In this document: one piece after another, positions 1 to 7,676 of the stretch
How positions within the stretch are numbered: the first letter of the stretch is position 1
How the letters are laid out: each line of letters begins with the position of its first letter
Assembly (NCBI RefSeq): GCF_000026045.1
Contig: NC_007426.1
Location: 2,170,001 to 2,234,000 of the forward strand
Direction of reading: 5' to 3'
DNA: 64,000 nt
Origin: Natronomonas pharaonis DSM 2160
Lineage (GTDB): Archaea; Halobacteriota; Halobacteria; Halobacteriales; Haloarculaceae
The notes under the pieces: model-generated
Seen by the model: only the letters and a program-made list of their open reading frames with translations
What the model was told of the DNA's origin: nothing
Databases searched by the model: none
Translations under genes and position numbers: made by a program

Positions 1-1155
1 CATCGCGCTTGCGGCATCCTTCAGCCCGGTCCCGGTGACGACGACCACCACCGATTCACCGGGCTCGATAATTCCGTTCTCGCGTGCGTTCCGCAACCCG
101 GCGACCGGTGTGGCTCCCGCTGGTTCAGCGTAGATGCCTTCGGTTCGCCCCAGCAGCGACTCCGCTTCGAGGATGTCCGTATCGTCGACGAGAACTGCCG
201 TCCCACCGCTTGCTTCGAGCGCCGAACACGCCTTGACAGTGTTCCGCGGGCGACCAACGGAGATGCTGTCGGCGACGGTGTCGGCGACCGCATCGACGTC
301 GTCGAACTCGTGGAACGCGTCGTGGATGGCGCTTGCGCCGTCGGCCTGGACGCCGAGCATCCGCGGCGTCTCCTCGACAAACCCGAGGTCGGCGAACTCG
401 CGGAACCCTTTCCACCCACCGGCTATCGTACAGCCATCACCCATCGCGAACACGAGCCAGTCCGGAACCGCACCCCGTGTTTCTTCGGCCAGCTCGTGGC
501 CGACGGTTCGTTTACCCTCGACCTGAAACGGGTTGACCGCGGCGTTGCGGTTATACCAGCCGAACCGGTCTGTCGCCTCCATGCTGAGGTCGTAGGCCTC
601 GTCGTAGCTTCCCTGCACGCCGAGCACGTCGGCTCCGTACACGAGCGGCTGTGCGAGTTTCTCCTCCGGTGCGTCCTCGGGGACGAATATCCGACAGTCG
701 AAATCCCCGCGAGCGGCGAAGCCAGCGAGCGACGCTGCCGCGTTGCCTGTCGATGCACAGGTGACAACATCAGCATCGAATTCGGCGGCTTTCGTTACCG
801 AGACGGAACTCGCCCGGTCTTTCAACACACCAGTGGGGTTTCGGCCGTCGTCTTTTATGTGAAGGTCCACGTCGAGTTCCGCACCGAGCTGCGGCGCAGA
901 AAGCAGCGGGGTGCCGCCTTCACCGAGTGTCACCGGGTCAGCCTCAGCCTCGACGGGGAGAAACGCTCGATACTTCCACTGGGAGTCGATGGCTCCGTCC
1001 AGCGGCTCGTCAAACCGGTCGACGATGATGTCGTAGTCGTATGTGACCTCGAGGATTCCCGTTACTCCGGGATGATTGGGACACGTATAGCGGAGCTGGT
1101 TCGGGTCGTATTCCGCACCGCAGCGAACGCACTCAAGCGAATCGACGTGGTCCAT
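1..1155 (-). CDS. thrC: Threonine synthase, 3' end cut by window edge
   Basis: PLP-dependent conversion of O-phosphohomoserine to threonine, the last step of threonine synthesis. The reverse strand is open for 385 codons from the ATG and runs off the left edge, so the C-terminus is missing. The N-terminus carries a CxxC zinc-ribbon-like start (C9, C12, C25). The PLP lysine lies in GRNPTGVLKDR (K112). A TGNAAASLAG segment matches the phosphate/PLP loop of the fold-II family. The partner homoserine kinase is in this window at 27002-27877 but not adjacent. Haloarchaea often carry more than one threonine synthase-like gene, so the paralogue assignment is inferred. Confidence 0.88.
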   Translation of the reverse strand, partial: MDHVDSLECVRCGAEYDPNQLRYTCPNHPGVTGILEVTYDYDIIVDRFDEPLDGAIDSQWKYRAFLPVEAEADPVTLGEGGTPLLSAPQLGAELDVDLHIKDDGRNPTGVLKDRASSVSVTKAAEFDADVVTCASTGNAAASLAGFAARGDFDCRIFVPEDAPEEKLAQPLVYGADVLGVQGSYDEAYDLSMEATDRFGWYNRNAAVNPFQVEGKRTVGHELAEETRGAVPDWLVFAMGDGCTIAGGWKGFREFADLGFVEETPRMLGVQADGASAIHDAFHEFDDVDAVADTVADSISVGRPRNTVKACSALEASGGTAVLVDDTDILEAESLLGRTEGIYAEPAGATPVAGLRNARENGIIEPGESVVVVVTGTGLKDAASAM

Positions 1156-1312
1156 ACGAACTCCTGCATAGCAGGGAGAAAGAAGTTGCCGTTCCCCGAG
1201 CGTCCGCGTGTACTTTCCGCACCGATGCTGTCAGGTCACTGCTGCTGTCACTGCAGTGGGGGCAGTTGTACGCCAACAGCGATGCAGGCCCCGGGGAAAC
1301 GAAAGCCGGACA

Positions 1313-2302
1313 TCAAAGCACGACGAGCGCAGCTGCCAGCGAAAGCACGCTCACAAGCAGGACCGCAGCGAAGACGATAAGCGCCGGGGTGATGCCGGTC
1401 GCACGAAGCTCCGCGGTCCGAATTTGTGTGCCCAAGCCGACAAACGCGAGTAGGAACAGCCAGTCAACGACAGTCGAAATCATATCCTGCTGGGCCGGTG
1501 AGAAAGCCCCGAGGCTGGCGAGGCCAACGAGCACCAGAAATCCAAGCACGAACTTCGGAAAGTTTTCCCACAGCATCCGCACCGATGTCGAGCCACCAGC
1601 GCCGCGGCGCGCGTAGTAGCTTGCGTAGCCGAGCGCCACGACCCCTATCAGAGCGTTTCGAGCGAGTTTCGTTATCGTCGCCCACTGGCCGGCGACCTCC
1701 GAGTGTGCGAAGCCGACCGCGACGACCGGACCGGTAGAGAGCATGCTCACGCCGGCCCAGACGCCGAAGACGACATCGGGAAGGTCGAGCACCGCCCCGA
1801 CAATCGGATAGACGACGATGGTAACCGCATCAACGAGCAATACGACGCCTGCCGCATACGCGATGTGCATTTCCTTGGCCCGTACTGCACCGCCGACCGC
1901 GGCGACTGCGGAAACACCACAGATGCCCGCGCCTGCGGCGAGCAGTGAGCCGAACCGGTCGGTCACGCCGGCGACGTTCCGGGCGAGCACCTCGACGGTG
2001 ACGAGCGTGAGCGTGACGGCGGCTACGAGCAAAAGGAGAACGGTAGCACCGACTTCGATAATCATCCCCACCGTCAGCGACGACCCCAAGAGCACGATTC
2101 CGGCCGCCAGCCAGATGTTGTAGGTTGCTGTTCCGTGGCGGAATCGCTCCGGGATGCCGACGGTGTTTACTAGCACGGCCCCAAGCGCGATTGCGAGAAG
2201 TAGCTCGTTGATGCCGATAAGTACCGATAGGCTGCGGGCGAGCAACGCTCCGAGACAGAGCAGCACAAGGCCGGGAACGACCTTCCGACGCCCGGCTACC
2301 AT
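1313..2302 (-). CDS. YeiH/UPF0324 family membrane protein
   Basis: A hydrophobic protein of 329 residues with about ten membrane segments, matching the YeiH (UPF0324) family, often labelled putative sulfate exporters; the substrate is not proven. The N-terminal block GINELLLAIALGAVLVNTVG and the later glycine-rich GICGVSAVAAVGG segment are typical of the family. The length is normal. It may be translationally coupled to a 45-residue reading frame whose stop overlaps its ATG by 7 nt. Threonine synthase lies downstream on the same strand after 157 nt. Confidence 0.8.
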   Translation of the reverse strand: MVAGRRKVVPGLVLLCLGALLARSLSVLIGINELLLAIALGAVLVNTVGIPERFRHGTATYNIWLAAGIVLLGSSLTVGMIIEVGATVLLLLVAAVTLTLVTVEVLARNVAGVTDRFGSLLAAGAGICGVSAVAAVGGAVRAKEMHIAYAAGVVLLVDAVTIVVYPIVGAVLDLPDVVFGVWAGVSMLSTGPVVAVGFAHSEVAGQWATITKLARNALIGVVALGYASYYARRGAGGSTSVRMLWENFPKFVLGFLVLVGLASLGAFSPAQQDMISTVVDWLFLLAFVGLGTQIRTAELRATGITPALIVFAAVLLVSVLSLAAALVVL

Positions 2303-2433
2303 GGGGTGTCCACACCGGGAGAGCCGGCAAGGATAATGAACGCTCCGGCAAAGACGTCCGTCCAGTCGTTGGCAGGTCCGAGGTGGTAATCGGCCGTATA
2401 CCGTAGCGTCCCGGTGAGCCGATTACCGTTCAT
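2296..2433 (-). CDS. Possible 45-residue leader ORF upstream of yeiH
   Basis: An ATG-initiated frame encodes 45 residues, starting MNGNRLTGTLRYTADYH and ending GSPGVDTPW. Its stop codon overlaps the yeiH start (ATGGTAG), an arrangement that favours coupled translation. A strong A/T box at 2457-2467 sits about 28 nt before its ATG, where a leaderless haloarchaeal promoter would put it. No homologue is recognised. It could instead be a chance frame inside the yeiH leader. Confidence 0.35.
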   Translation of the reverse strand: MNGNRLTGTLRYTADYHLGPANDWTDVFAGAFIILAGSPGVDTPW

Positions 2434-2456
2434 AGCCCTGTCTATCCGATATAGAT

Positions 2457-2467
2457 GTTTATATATA
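2457..2467. promoter_or_regulatory. TATA box in divergent yeiH/DUF2892 spacer
   Basis: The run GTTTATATATA reads as a good TATA box on either strand. On the minus strand it is about 28 nt from the ATG at 2433, which suggests a leaderless transcript running into yeiH. On the plus strand the next annotated start (2551) is about 90 nt away, so that gene would have a leader or use another promoter. Confidence 0.55.
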
Positions 2468-2550
2468 CTGACTTGTATCGTGGCGCGTCCCGATTCGCCT
2501 TCTCTTACCTCGTACCGACAGCCCAAGTACCGATGGCACGAAGCCCGACT

Positions 2551-2775
2551 ATGGAACGCAACGTTGGTCCGCTAGATGCCCGGATTCGGGTACTCGTCGG
2601 GATTGTTCTGTGCGGGCTTGCGCTTGCCGTTGCCCGTGGTGTCGTCGGGGTCCCGCTCATCTCGTCGCTCGGGCTCGGGATCGCCGGTGTCGTGCTCGTT
2701 GTCGAGGGGTCGCTGCGTCGGTGTCTGCTGTACCAGTTGCTGGGGATTAATCGCTGCCCGCGTGAGACAAAATGA
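2551..2775 (+). CDS. DUF2892 small inner-membrane protein
   Basis: A 74-residue protein beginning MERNVGPLDARIRVLVG, the typical opening of DUF2892 (YgaP-type membrane domain), followed by two hydrophobic segments and a short basic tail. Longer starts exist upstream (2533, 2455), but the family pattern begins at this ATG. Function is unknown; relatives are often attached to rhodanese domains, which is not the case here. A strong stem-loop starts exactly at its stop codon. Confidence 0.75.
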   Translation: MERNVGPLDARIRVLVGIVLCGLALAVARGVVGVPLISSLGLGIAGVVLVVEGSLRRCLLYQLLGINRCPRETK

Positions 2776-2809
2776 ACGGTCCACGGCTGTCTGTCAGCCG
2801 TTGACCGTT
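2775..2809. terminator. Stem-loop after DUF2892 gene and tRNA-Arg
   Basis: Inverted repeat: AACGGTC, one unpaired C, ACGGCTG, a 5-nt loop, CAGCCGT, one unpaired T, GACCGTT. Fourteen base pairs are interrupted by a single mismatch. It lies between the 3' ends of the plus-strand DUF2892 gene and the minus-strand tRNA, so it could end transcription from both sides. No long T-run follows. Confidence 0.6.
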
Positions 2810-2820
2810 CGGAGAACGAA

Positions 2821-2895
2821 TGGGCGCTGCAGGATTTGAACCCGCGACAGCTTGGTCCGAAGCCAAGTACTCTGTCCAGACTGAGCTAAGCGCCC
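2821..2895 (-). tRNA. tRNA-Arg (anticodon UCG)
   Basis: A 75-nt cloverleaf on the minus strand. The acceptor stem GGGCGCT pairs with AGCGCCC and is followed by discriminator A. The D-arm region TAGCTCAGTCTGGACAGAG is present. The anticodon stem CTTGG/CCAAG encloses the loop CTTCGGA, giving anticodon TCG for arginine CGA codons. The T-loop GGTTCAAATCC is canonical. The CCA end is not encoded and I see no intron. Confidence 0.95.
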
Positions 2896-2990
2896 TCACC
2901 ACTTCGTATCGGCTACCCCGGCTTAAGTCCCGTGGTTTCCGTCGGCTCGAAGTCGGCGTCCTTATGTCGTCACCACCGGACTGGCGACCC

Positions 2991-3824
2991 ATGGAGCGGG
3001 TTCGTGGCCTCGTCGAGCTGCTGCGTCCGGGCAACGCGGTCGCCGCGGGGGGACTGACGTTCATCGGTGCGTTCGTCGCCGGCGGGCTCAGTTCACCTCA
3101 GTCGATGGCGTTCGCTGTCGTCGCGACAGTGCTCGCGACGGGGGCTGGAAACGCCATCAATGACTACTTCGACCGGGATATCGATGCCATCAACGAGCCG
3201 GACCGACCGATTCCGCGGGGGGCTGTCTCACCTCGCGGGGCGTTGGTCTACAGCGTCGCCCTCTTTGCCGTCGCAGTCGTGCTGACGTTGCTTTTGCCGT
3301 GGCTCGCTATCGCCATCGCGGCTATCAACCTCGTCGCGTTGGTTGCCTACACCGAGGTGTTCAAAGGACTGCCCGGCGTCGGGAACGCACTCGTGGCGTA
3401 TCTGACCGGCAGCACCTTCCTCTACGGTGGGGCTGCGGTCGGCGGTGACCTCGCAGCGGTCGTCGTGCTGTTCGCGCTGGCCGCGTGTGCGACGATGGCC
3501 CGGGAAATCGTCAAGGACGTCGAGGACATCGACGGCGACCGGGCGGAAGGATTGCGAACGCTCCCGATAGTCATCGGCGAGCGCCGGTCGCTGTATGTCG
3601 CTGCCGGCTTCGTCGTCGTCGCCGTGCTTTCGAGTCCGCTACCCTACCTGCTAGGGCTATTCGGGTGGGTGTATCTCGTGGTGCTTGTGCCGGCGCTTTG
3701 CGGGTTGGCCGCTGCGACGTGGCGGTCCTTCAGCGACCCGACGACCGGACAGGCGTGGCTCAAGGCGTCGATGTTCGCGGCGGCGGTCGCGTTTGTTATC
3801 GGTCGGCTGGCGGTCGTTGCCTGA
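2991..3824 (+). CDS. ubiA: Digeranylgeranylglyceryl phosphate synthase (UbiA family)
   Basis: Membrane prenyltransferase of 277 residues that adds the second geranylgeranyl chain to GGGP, giving DGGGP, the core step of archaeal ether-lipid synthesis. The first aspartate-rich motif is NDYFDRDID at residues 57-65; a second polar motif follows near EIVKDVEDIDGDR. About eight membrane helices are visible. The family opening (LVELLRPGNAVAAG) follows the chosen ATG; an alternative ATG at 2964 would add nine residues. Other lipid genes here are egsA (10496), the prenyl synthase (41829) and geranylgeranyl reductase (44510). Confidence 0.9.
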   Translation: MERVRGLVELLRPGNAVAAGGLTFIGAFVAGGLSSPQSMAFAVVATVLATGAGNAINDYFDRDIDAINEPDRPIPRGAVSPRGALVYSVALFAVAVVLTLLLPWLAIAIAAINLVALVAYTEVFKGLPGVGNALVAYLTGSTFLYGGAAVGGDLAAVVVLFALAACATMAREIVKDVEDIDGDRAEGLRTLPIVIGERRSLYVAAGFVVVAVLSSPLPYLLGLFGWVYLVVLVPALCGLAAATWRSFSDPTTGQAWLKASMFAAAVAFVIGRLAVVA

Positions 3825-3868
3825 GCGGCGTCGGGCGGCTTTTATCCTCGGCCGATGTAGGTGTGTGC

Positions 3869-4279
3869 ATGCCTGTCGAAGACGACGAGACGCTCGAATC
3901 GATTCTCCAGCTCGATACCATCGCCGTCGTCGGCTGTTCGGCGACGCCACAGAAGGAAGCCCACCAAGTGCCGAAGTTCCTCGACGAGCGCGGCTACGAA
4001 ATCATACCAGTCAACCCCTACGCCGACGAAATCCTCGGCCGCGAAGCCTACGATTCGCTTTCGGCGGTCGAAGAGACAGTCGACATCGTCGATGTCTTTC
4101 GGCCGAGCGAGGAGGTAAGCGGCATCGTCGACGAGGCCGTTGCACGGGACGACGTTGCAGCCGTGTGGACGCAACTCGGCATCCGTGACGCCGAAGCGGG
4201 CGAACGCGTTGCGGCGGCCGGCAAGCAGTACGTCGAAGACAAGTGTCTCAAAGTCGAGTATCAGCGGTTGATGGCGTAG
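3869..4279 (+). CDS. CoA-binding domain protein (YccU type)
   Basis: A 136-residue single-domain protein with a Rossmann CoA-binding fold: VVGCSATPQKEAHQVPKFL near the N-terminus and IIPVNPYADEILGREAYDSL in the second strand/loop, then VWTQLGIRD, where family members bind the cofactor. Such stand-alone proteins resemble the N-terminal part of ADP-forming acetyl-CoA synthetases; their role is not established. A CTTTTATCC box about 27 nt upstream of the ATG supports this start as leaderless. Confidence 0.85.
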   Translation: MPVEDDETLESILQLDTIAVVGCSATPQKEAHQVPKFLDERGYEIIPVNPYADEILGREAYDSLSAVEETVDIVDVFRPSEEVSGIVDEAVARDDVAAVWTQLGIRDAEAGERVAAAGKQYVEDKCLKVEYQRLMA

Positions 4280-4289
4280 AACGCTCCGG

Positions 4290-4607
4290 CTATGCGTCGT
4301 CGGCGCTCGGAATCGTCTCCGCTGCGTCGTCGGCCGCCTCGCTGTCGCCGTCGGCTGGCTCTGCTTCCTCGATTGCGACCTCAGTGAGCAGCTCGTCGAC
4401 ATCGATGCCCTCCGCCTCGGCGAGGGCTTCGAGTATCGCTTCCTGCTGGTCGAGCCGGTTTTCCAGTGCCGCAACTCGTTGGTTCGTCTCCTGAACCGTT
4501 TCCCGGACTTCGAGTATCTGTTCGCGCAGTTCGCCCATCTTGCTGTAGAGCTCCTCGCCCATGTCGGCGACTTTCTGGAGCTTTTTGGTTGCGCCTCCGA
4601 GTCCCAT
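4290..4607 (-). CDS. DUF5798 family protein
   Basis: A 105-residue acidic protein starting MGLGGATKKLQKVADMGEE, the conserved opening of haloarchaeal DUF5798. Residues about 20-70 form a heptad-rich, probably coiled-coil helix (LREQILEVRETVQETNQRVA, then ENRLDQQEAILEAL). The tail is an A/E/D-rich low-complexity stretch. Function is unknown. It lies just downstream of the SRP RNA on the same strand and converges with the CoA-binding gene. Confidence 0.75.
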   Translation of the reverse strand: MGLGGATKKLQKVADMGEELYSKMGELREQILEVRETVQETNQRVAALENRLDQQEAILEALAEAEGIDVDELLTEVAIEEAEPADGDSEAADDAAETIPSADDA

Positions 4608-4694
4608 GGCGCTGGTTTCGATGGCCGACGTTGTGTGCCTTGCGGTCAGCCGAACGACGGGCCGGCGGCTACGGAGTGTGAAAACGGAATGAAT

Positions 4695-5001
4695 GGTGGA
4701 CCCGAAGATTGCCTGGGCCGCTCGGTACGGGGATTCCCGCGCGCCTCCTCCACCCCGCGACCCTGCGGGCGACAGCTGTCCGTGGGCCCGCTGCTCACTT
4801 CCGTGCCTGACGGATTACCCACGGTTAACCGCGCCCGAGCGTCCCTGCAGACGCCGGACGACGGACCGCTGCCCTCGCAGGACGAGGCTTCCACGTTGGC
4901 TTGCGGGGCCCGTACTGGTTGGCCCAGACGTTCCCCGGCTTCGGTCCCCGCTAAAGACCATAGTGCGGGTTTCGAGCGGGGCCTAACCGCCCGACCTAGT
5001 C
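4695..5001 (-). ncRNA. ffs: SRP RNA (7S RNA)
   Basis: Signal recognition particle RNA, about 305 nt, the usual archaeal 7S size. The decisive signal is helix 8: read on the minus strand, 4811-4790 gives GTCAGGCACGGAAGTGAGCAGC, matching the conserved SRP54-binding loop. A promoter with BRE and TATA elements lies just upstream (5023-5040) and predicts a start near 5001. The 3' end is estimated from expected length, so both ends are approximate. The long plus-strand open frame across this region (4479-6290) is an artefact. Confidence 0.88.
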
Positions 5002-5022
5002 CAGTTCAGCGTAACGGCTTTC

Positions 5023-5040
5023 CACTTAAGTCTCTTTCGG
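5023..5040 (-). promoter_or_regulatory. SRP RNA promoter (BRE plus TATA)
   Basis: Read on the minus strand, CCGAAAGA followed by CTTAAGT forms a BRE-TATA pair. The TATA centre is about 26 nt before the predicted SRP RNA 5' end. Confidence 0.7.
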
Positions 5041-5123
5041 CGGCAGGCGGCGCGGTGTCGAGAAGAAAGCAACGGAGGGCGGGGAGATGCTGCAGCGACA
5101 ACCGGGAGACAGCCCGGCGGTCG

Positions 5124-6032
5124 CTACTGCTCGGCGACCGGACCGTCGGCGACTTCGATACCGCCGGTGAGCGTTCGGTGCGGGTAGGGGATGTCGATGC
5201 CCTCCTCGTCGAACCGCTCTTTGACCCGCTTGACGTACTCGCCGCGAATCTTCACGAAGTCGGCCCGCGAGGGGCTTGCTATCCAGATGCGCGACTGGAG
5301 GCCAACGTCGGAGTCACCGAGTTCGGTCAGCCGAACGGATGGCTCAGGGGCGTCCATGATACCGTCGTGGGCTCGCGCCTCTTCGAGAATGATGTCGGTC
5401 GCCGCATCGATATCGTCGTCGTAGCCGATGCCGAAGACGAACTTCAGGCGGAGCTTGTCGGCATCGACCGGGTTTTTGACAACGTTATCGGTGAGCTGGG
5501 AGTTCGGTACCGTCAACAGTTCGTTGTCGAAGGTCCGGACGCGTGTAACGCGCAGACTGATGTCTTCGACGACGCCGGTGTTGTCGTCCCATTCTATCCA
5601 GTCGCCGATTTTGAACGGCCGCTCGGTGAAAATGAAGATACCGGCGACGAAGTTCTTGAGGACATCCTGCATCGCAAAGCCGATGGCGAGGGTCGCGGCG
5701 GCGGCAATCGTCGCCAGCGACCGCAGGAAGTCGTCGTACCCGGCAACGCCGAAGGCGATGGTGATACCGACGAACAGATAGACGAGCCAGACGAGCTTCC
5801 GTATCGGTGTCTTCGCGTGTCTATCGAGGTCTCGGGCGTTCAGTACCCGGTTCAAAAGCGGGAGAATGAACCGCTTGCCGACGACGTACAGAAGGATGAA
5901 GGCGATACCGAACAGGGACACGCCGACGATAGTGTCGCCGAACGGTCCGGCGAGTTCCGGCGGGACGCCGACCGTCTCAAGCGTGTCGGCGATAAACCGA
6001 CCGGCTCCGGTCTGGAGCAGGCCCCCGCTCAT
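5124..6032 (-). CDS. mscS: Small-conductance mechanosensitive channel (MscS)
   Basis: A 302-residue MscS channel that would release osmolytes on hypo-osmotic shock, relevant for a halophile. Three membrane helices lie at about 35-57, 78-97 and 104-137. The third contains the pore-lining GFAMQDVLKNFVAGIFIF. The beta domain follows with RPFKIGDWIE (139-148) and TVPNSQL (174-180), all family hallmarks. Its ATG overlaps the yhbY stop codon (ATGA), so the two are probably translationally coupled. Confidence 0.92.
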   Translation of the reverse strand: MSGGLLQTGAGRFIADTLETVGVPPELAGPFGDTIVGVSLFGIAFILLYVVGKRFILPLLNRVLNARDLDRHAKTPIRKLVWLVYLFVGITIAFGVAGYDDFLRSLATIAAAATLAIGFAMQDVLKNFVAGIFIFTERPFKIGDWIEWDDNTGVVEDISLRVTRVRTFDNELLTVPNSQLTDNVVKNPVDADKLRLKFVFGIGYDDDIDAATDIILEEARAHDGIMDAPEPSVRLTELGDSDVGLQSRIWIASPSRADFVKIRGEYVKRVKERFDEEGIDIPYPHRTLTGGIEVADGPVAEQ

Positions 6033-6277
6033 CGATGGAAGACGGCCGTATGGCCGCGGGTCTCGACGAGGTCGGCATTGACCCGGTCGGCGAGGTCAGC
6101 CGCAAGCTCTTCGGTCGTCGTTCCGCCGCGAGCCGCTCGCAGGAACTTCACTTTGACGAGGTCTCTGTCGGCGAGTTGGTCGGACAGCTCATCGACGACG
6201 GCGTCGATACCGGCTTTGCCGACCCGGAGCGTCGCGTCGATGTCGTGGGCTCTCGCCTGCAGGTCTCGGTCGTTCAT
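6029..6277 (-). CDS. YhbY/CRM-domain RNA-binding protein
   Basis: An 82-residue single CRM domain. The GxxG loop typical of the family is GKAG at 20-23, followed by the VKVKFLRAARGG strand/turn. YhbY-like proteins bind RNA, in bacteria near the large ribosomal subunit; the archaeal role is less clear. It lies between RNase P component 4 and mscS on one strand and overlaps mscS by 4 nt. A TTTTTAA box about 27 nt before the ATG gives it its own likely leaderless promoter. Confidence 0.82.
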   Translation of the reverse strand: MNDRDLQARAHDIDATLRVGKAGIDAVVDELSDQLADRDLVKVKFLRAARGGTTTEELAADLADRVNADLVETRGHTAVFHR

Positions 6278-6385
6278 CTACGTTCTGTAGCGGTGCCGGC
6301 ATTAAAAAGCTGCCACACTCAGCCGGTCGTCCGGTCGCTCGGAGCGGTTGCTGTAGAGCACACAGTCTATCCGTGTCGAAACCGG

Positions 6386-6664
6386 TCAGCCGTCGTACGG
6401 ATACCGCGCATGCTCGCCACAGTCGCAGGTGATGACGAGGTGGCCGTTCCGGGTGCGGACGCGGGCATTCCGGCCGGGGATGAGGTACGCATCACAGCGG
6501 TCGCAGGTAAACCGCTTGAACCGCCGCGGCAGCGGCAGCCGGTTGCGCTCTGCGAGCCGTCTGGCGCGCCGCACGTATCGCCGCGCGAGGTCGTCGTCGC
6601 CGTCGCTGGCTGCATCGCGAGCCAGTTCGTGTAGCCGTTCGAGACGCTCCTCGGCGACGCTCAC
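6386..6664 (-). CDS. rnp4: Ribonuclease P protein component 4 (Rpr2)
   Basis: A 92-residue subunit of the archaeal RNase P holoenzyme, which removes tRNA 5' leaders. The arginine-rich helix at 27-50 is typical of Rpr2/Rpp21. The zinc ribbon is C54, C57, C80 and C82. The yhbY gene follows on the same strand after 108 nt, making a small RNA-processing cluster. Confidence 0.92.
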   Translation of the reverse strand: MSVAEERLERLHELARDAASDGDDDLARRYVRRARRLAERNRLPLPRRFKRFTCDRCDAYLIPGRNARVRTRNGHLVITCDCGEHARYPYDG

Positions 6665-6713
6665 GGCGTGGAATTTTCGGGCGGCGAATAAAGGCGTTCT
6701 GTAACGGCGGTGG

Positions 6714-7043
6714 TCAGCCGGCGGTCGGCTTCACGTCACGGCCGGCCCGCTTGGCCTCAAAGACGGCACCAGCAGCCAGTTTCCGTGCGACTGTTTCGGT
6801 GTTGTCCTCGGGGTCAAGCCCCGCGGAGACGACGCCGCCGGCCGGCGGCCGAATGGCGATAGTCGCCCGCAGCGAGCCGTCCCCGCCGTCGGCGACTTCG
6901 CCGCCGACCACGAACTCATCGGAGAGGAGGTCGCGGGTCGAGGCGGCGACGGAGACGAGTTCGCGACGCAGCGCTCGGCGGTGTTCCGGCGTCGGCTCGG
7001 CGTCGGCAGCAGGTGCGCCAGCGTACGGTGTGTTCCCGTGCAT
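6714..7043 (-). CDS. DUF5811 family protein
   Basis: A 109-residue haloarchaeal protein beginning MHGNTPYAGAPAADAE, which I associate with DUF5811. An Arg/Leu-rich helix follows (RRALRRELVSVAASTRDLL), then short strands (EFVVGGEV, RATIAIRPPAGG). A TTTTTATTA box about 27 nt upstream of this ATG supports the start over a longer frame. No function is known. It lies 64 nt downstream of the arginine decarboxylase gene. Confidence 0.65.
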   Translation of the reverse strand: MHGNTPYAGAPAADAEPTPEHRRALRRELVSVAASTRDLLSDEFVVGGEVADGGDGSLRATIAIRPPAGGVVSAGLDPEDNTETVARKLAAGAVFEAKRAGRDVKPTAG

Positions 7044-7107
7044 CGAGTCCTCTGGACGTAGCAGCGGTAGTAATAAAAACCCGTCGTCGGTTCGCCGTCG
7101 CCCGGCG

Positions 7108-7587
7108 TCACAGCAGCGGGTCGCTGTCCCCGTAGACGGCCAACACGAGCGCCGTCGTGTACCCGTCGGGGTCGGCATCGGCATGTACGACCCGGCGGCC
7201 GGTCACATCGCAGTCCCACTCGCGGAGTTCGAGCCCCGCGTCGAGTCCTGCATCGAGCCGCTTTTCGACGGCGTCGGGGTCAGAGCCGGAAACCTCATAG
7301 AAGATGCCGGGACCGTCGCTGTCGCGCGCCCAGCCGAGCGCCGCAGCGGCCGACCGGTCTTTCTCGGGCGGGACCGTGGTCCGCCCCTCCACGACGGTCA
7401 GCCGCTCGCCGTCCGGACCGAGGTCGGGGGCCGTGCCGGCGACTTCGATGTCGGCGTCTGCGGGCACAACTGACGAGACGGCGACGAGATTGTAGTTGTG
7501 GACGTTCGCCGCCGCGAGCGCGGCGTCGTAGGACGCCATCGCTGTCGGAGCGGTTGCGGTCCCCCAGACGATACGGATACGACCCAT
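7108..7587 (-). CDS. pdaD: Pyruvoyl-dependent arginine decarboxylase
   Basis: A 159-residue proenzyme that self-cleaves to make a pyruvoyl group and decarboxylates arginine to agmatine. The cleavage region is NLVAVSSVVPADADI with Ser38-Ser39. Downstream GWARDSDGPGIFYEV matches the family. In haloarchaea agmatine is the likely donor for hypusine on aIF5A; deoxyhypusine synthase is in this window at 52432-53412. A GGTTATGTC box about 25 nt before the ATG suggests a leaderless transcript. Confidence 0.88.
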   Translation of the reverse strand: MGRIRIVWGTATAPTAMASYDAALAAANVHNYNLVAVSSVVPADADIEVAGTAPDLGPDGERLTVVEGRTTVPPEKDRSAAAALGWARDSDGPGIFYEVSGSDPDAVEKRLDAGLDAGLELREWDCDVTGRRVVHADADPDGYTTALVLAVYGDSDPLL

Positions 7588-7676
7588 ACGCCGAACTCGA
7601 CGGCCGAGACATAACCGCGTTACGGAACCGACCGCAACACGCTCACGCCGGTCGGAACGGCCGCTCTGGCTAGCAG

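Noticed and set aside
310-1380. Plus-strand open frame of 356 codons
   Set aside because: It lies opposite threonine synthase, whose reverse-strand protein has clear PLP motifs. GC-rich genomes give long antisense frames.
4479-6290. Plus-strand open frame of 603 codons
   Set aside because: It covers the SRP RNA, mscS and yhbY in antisense. The RNA motif and the protein families on the minus strand explain the region.
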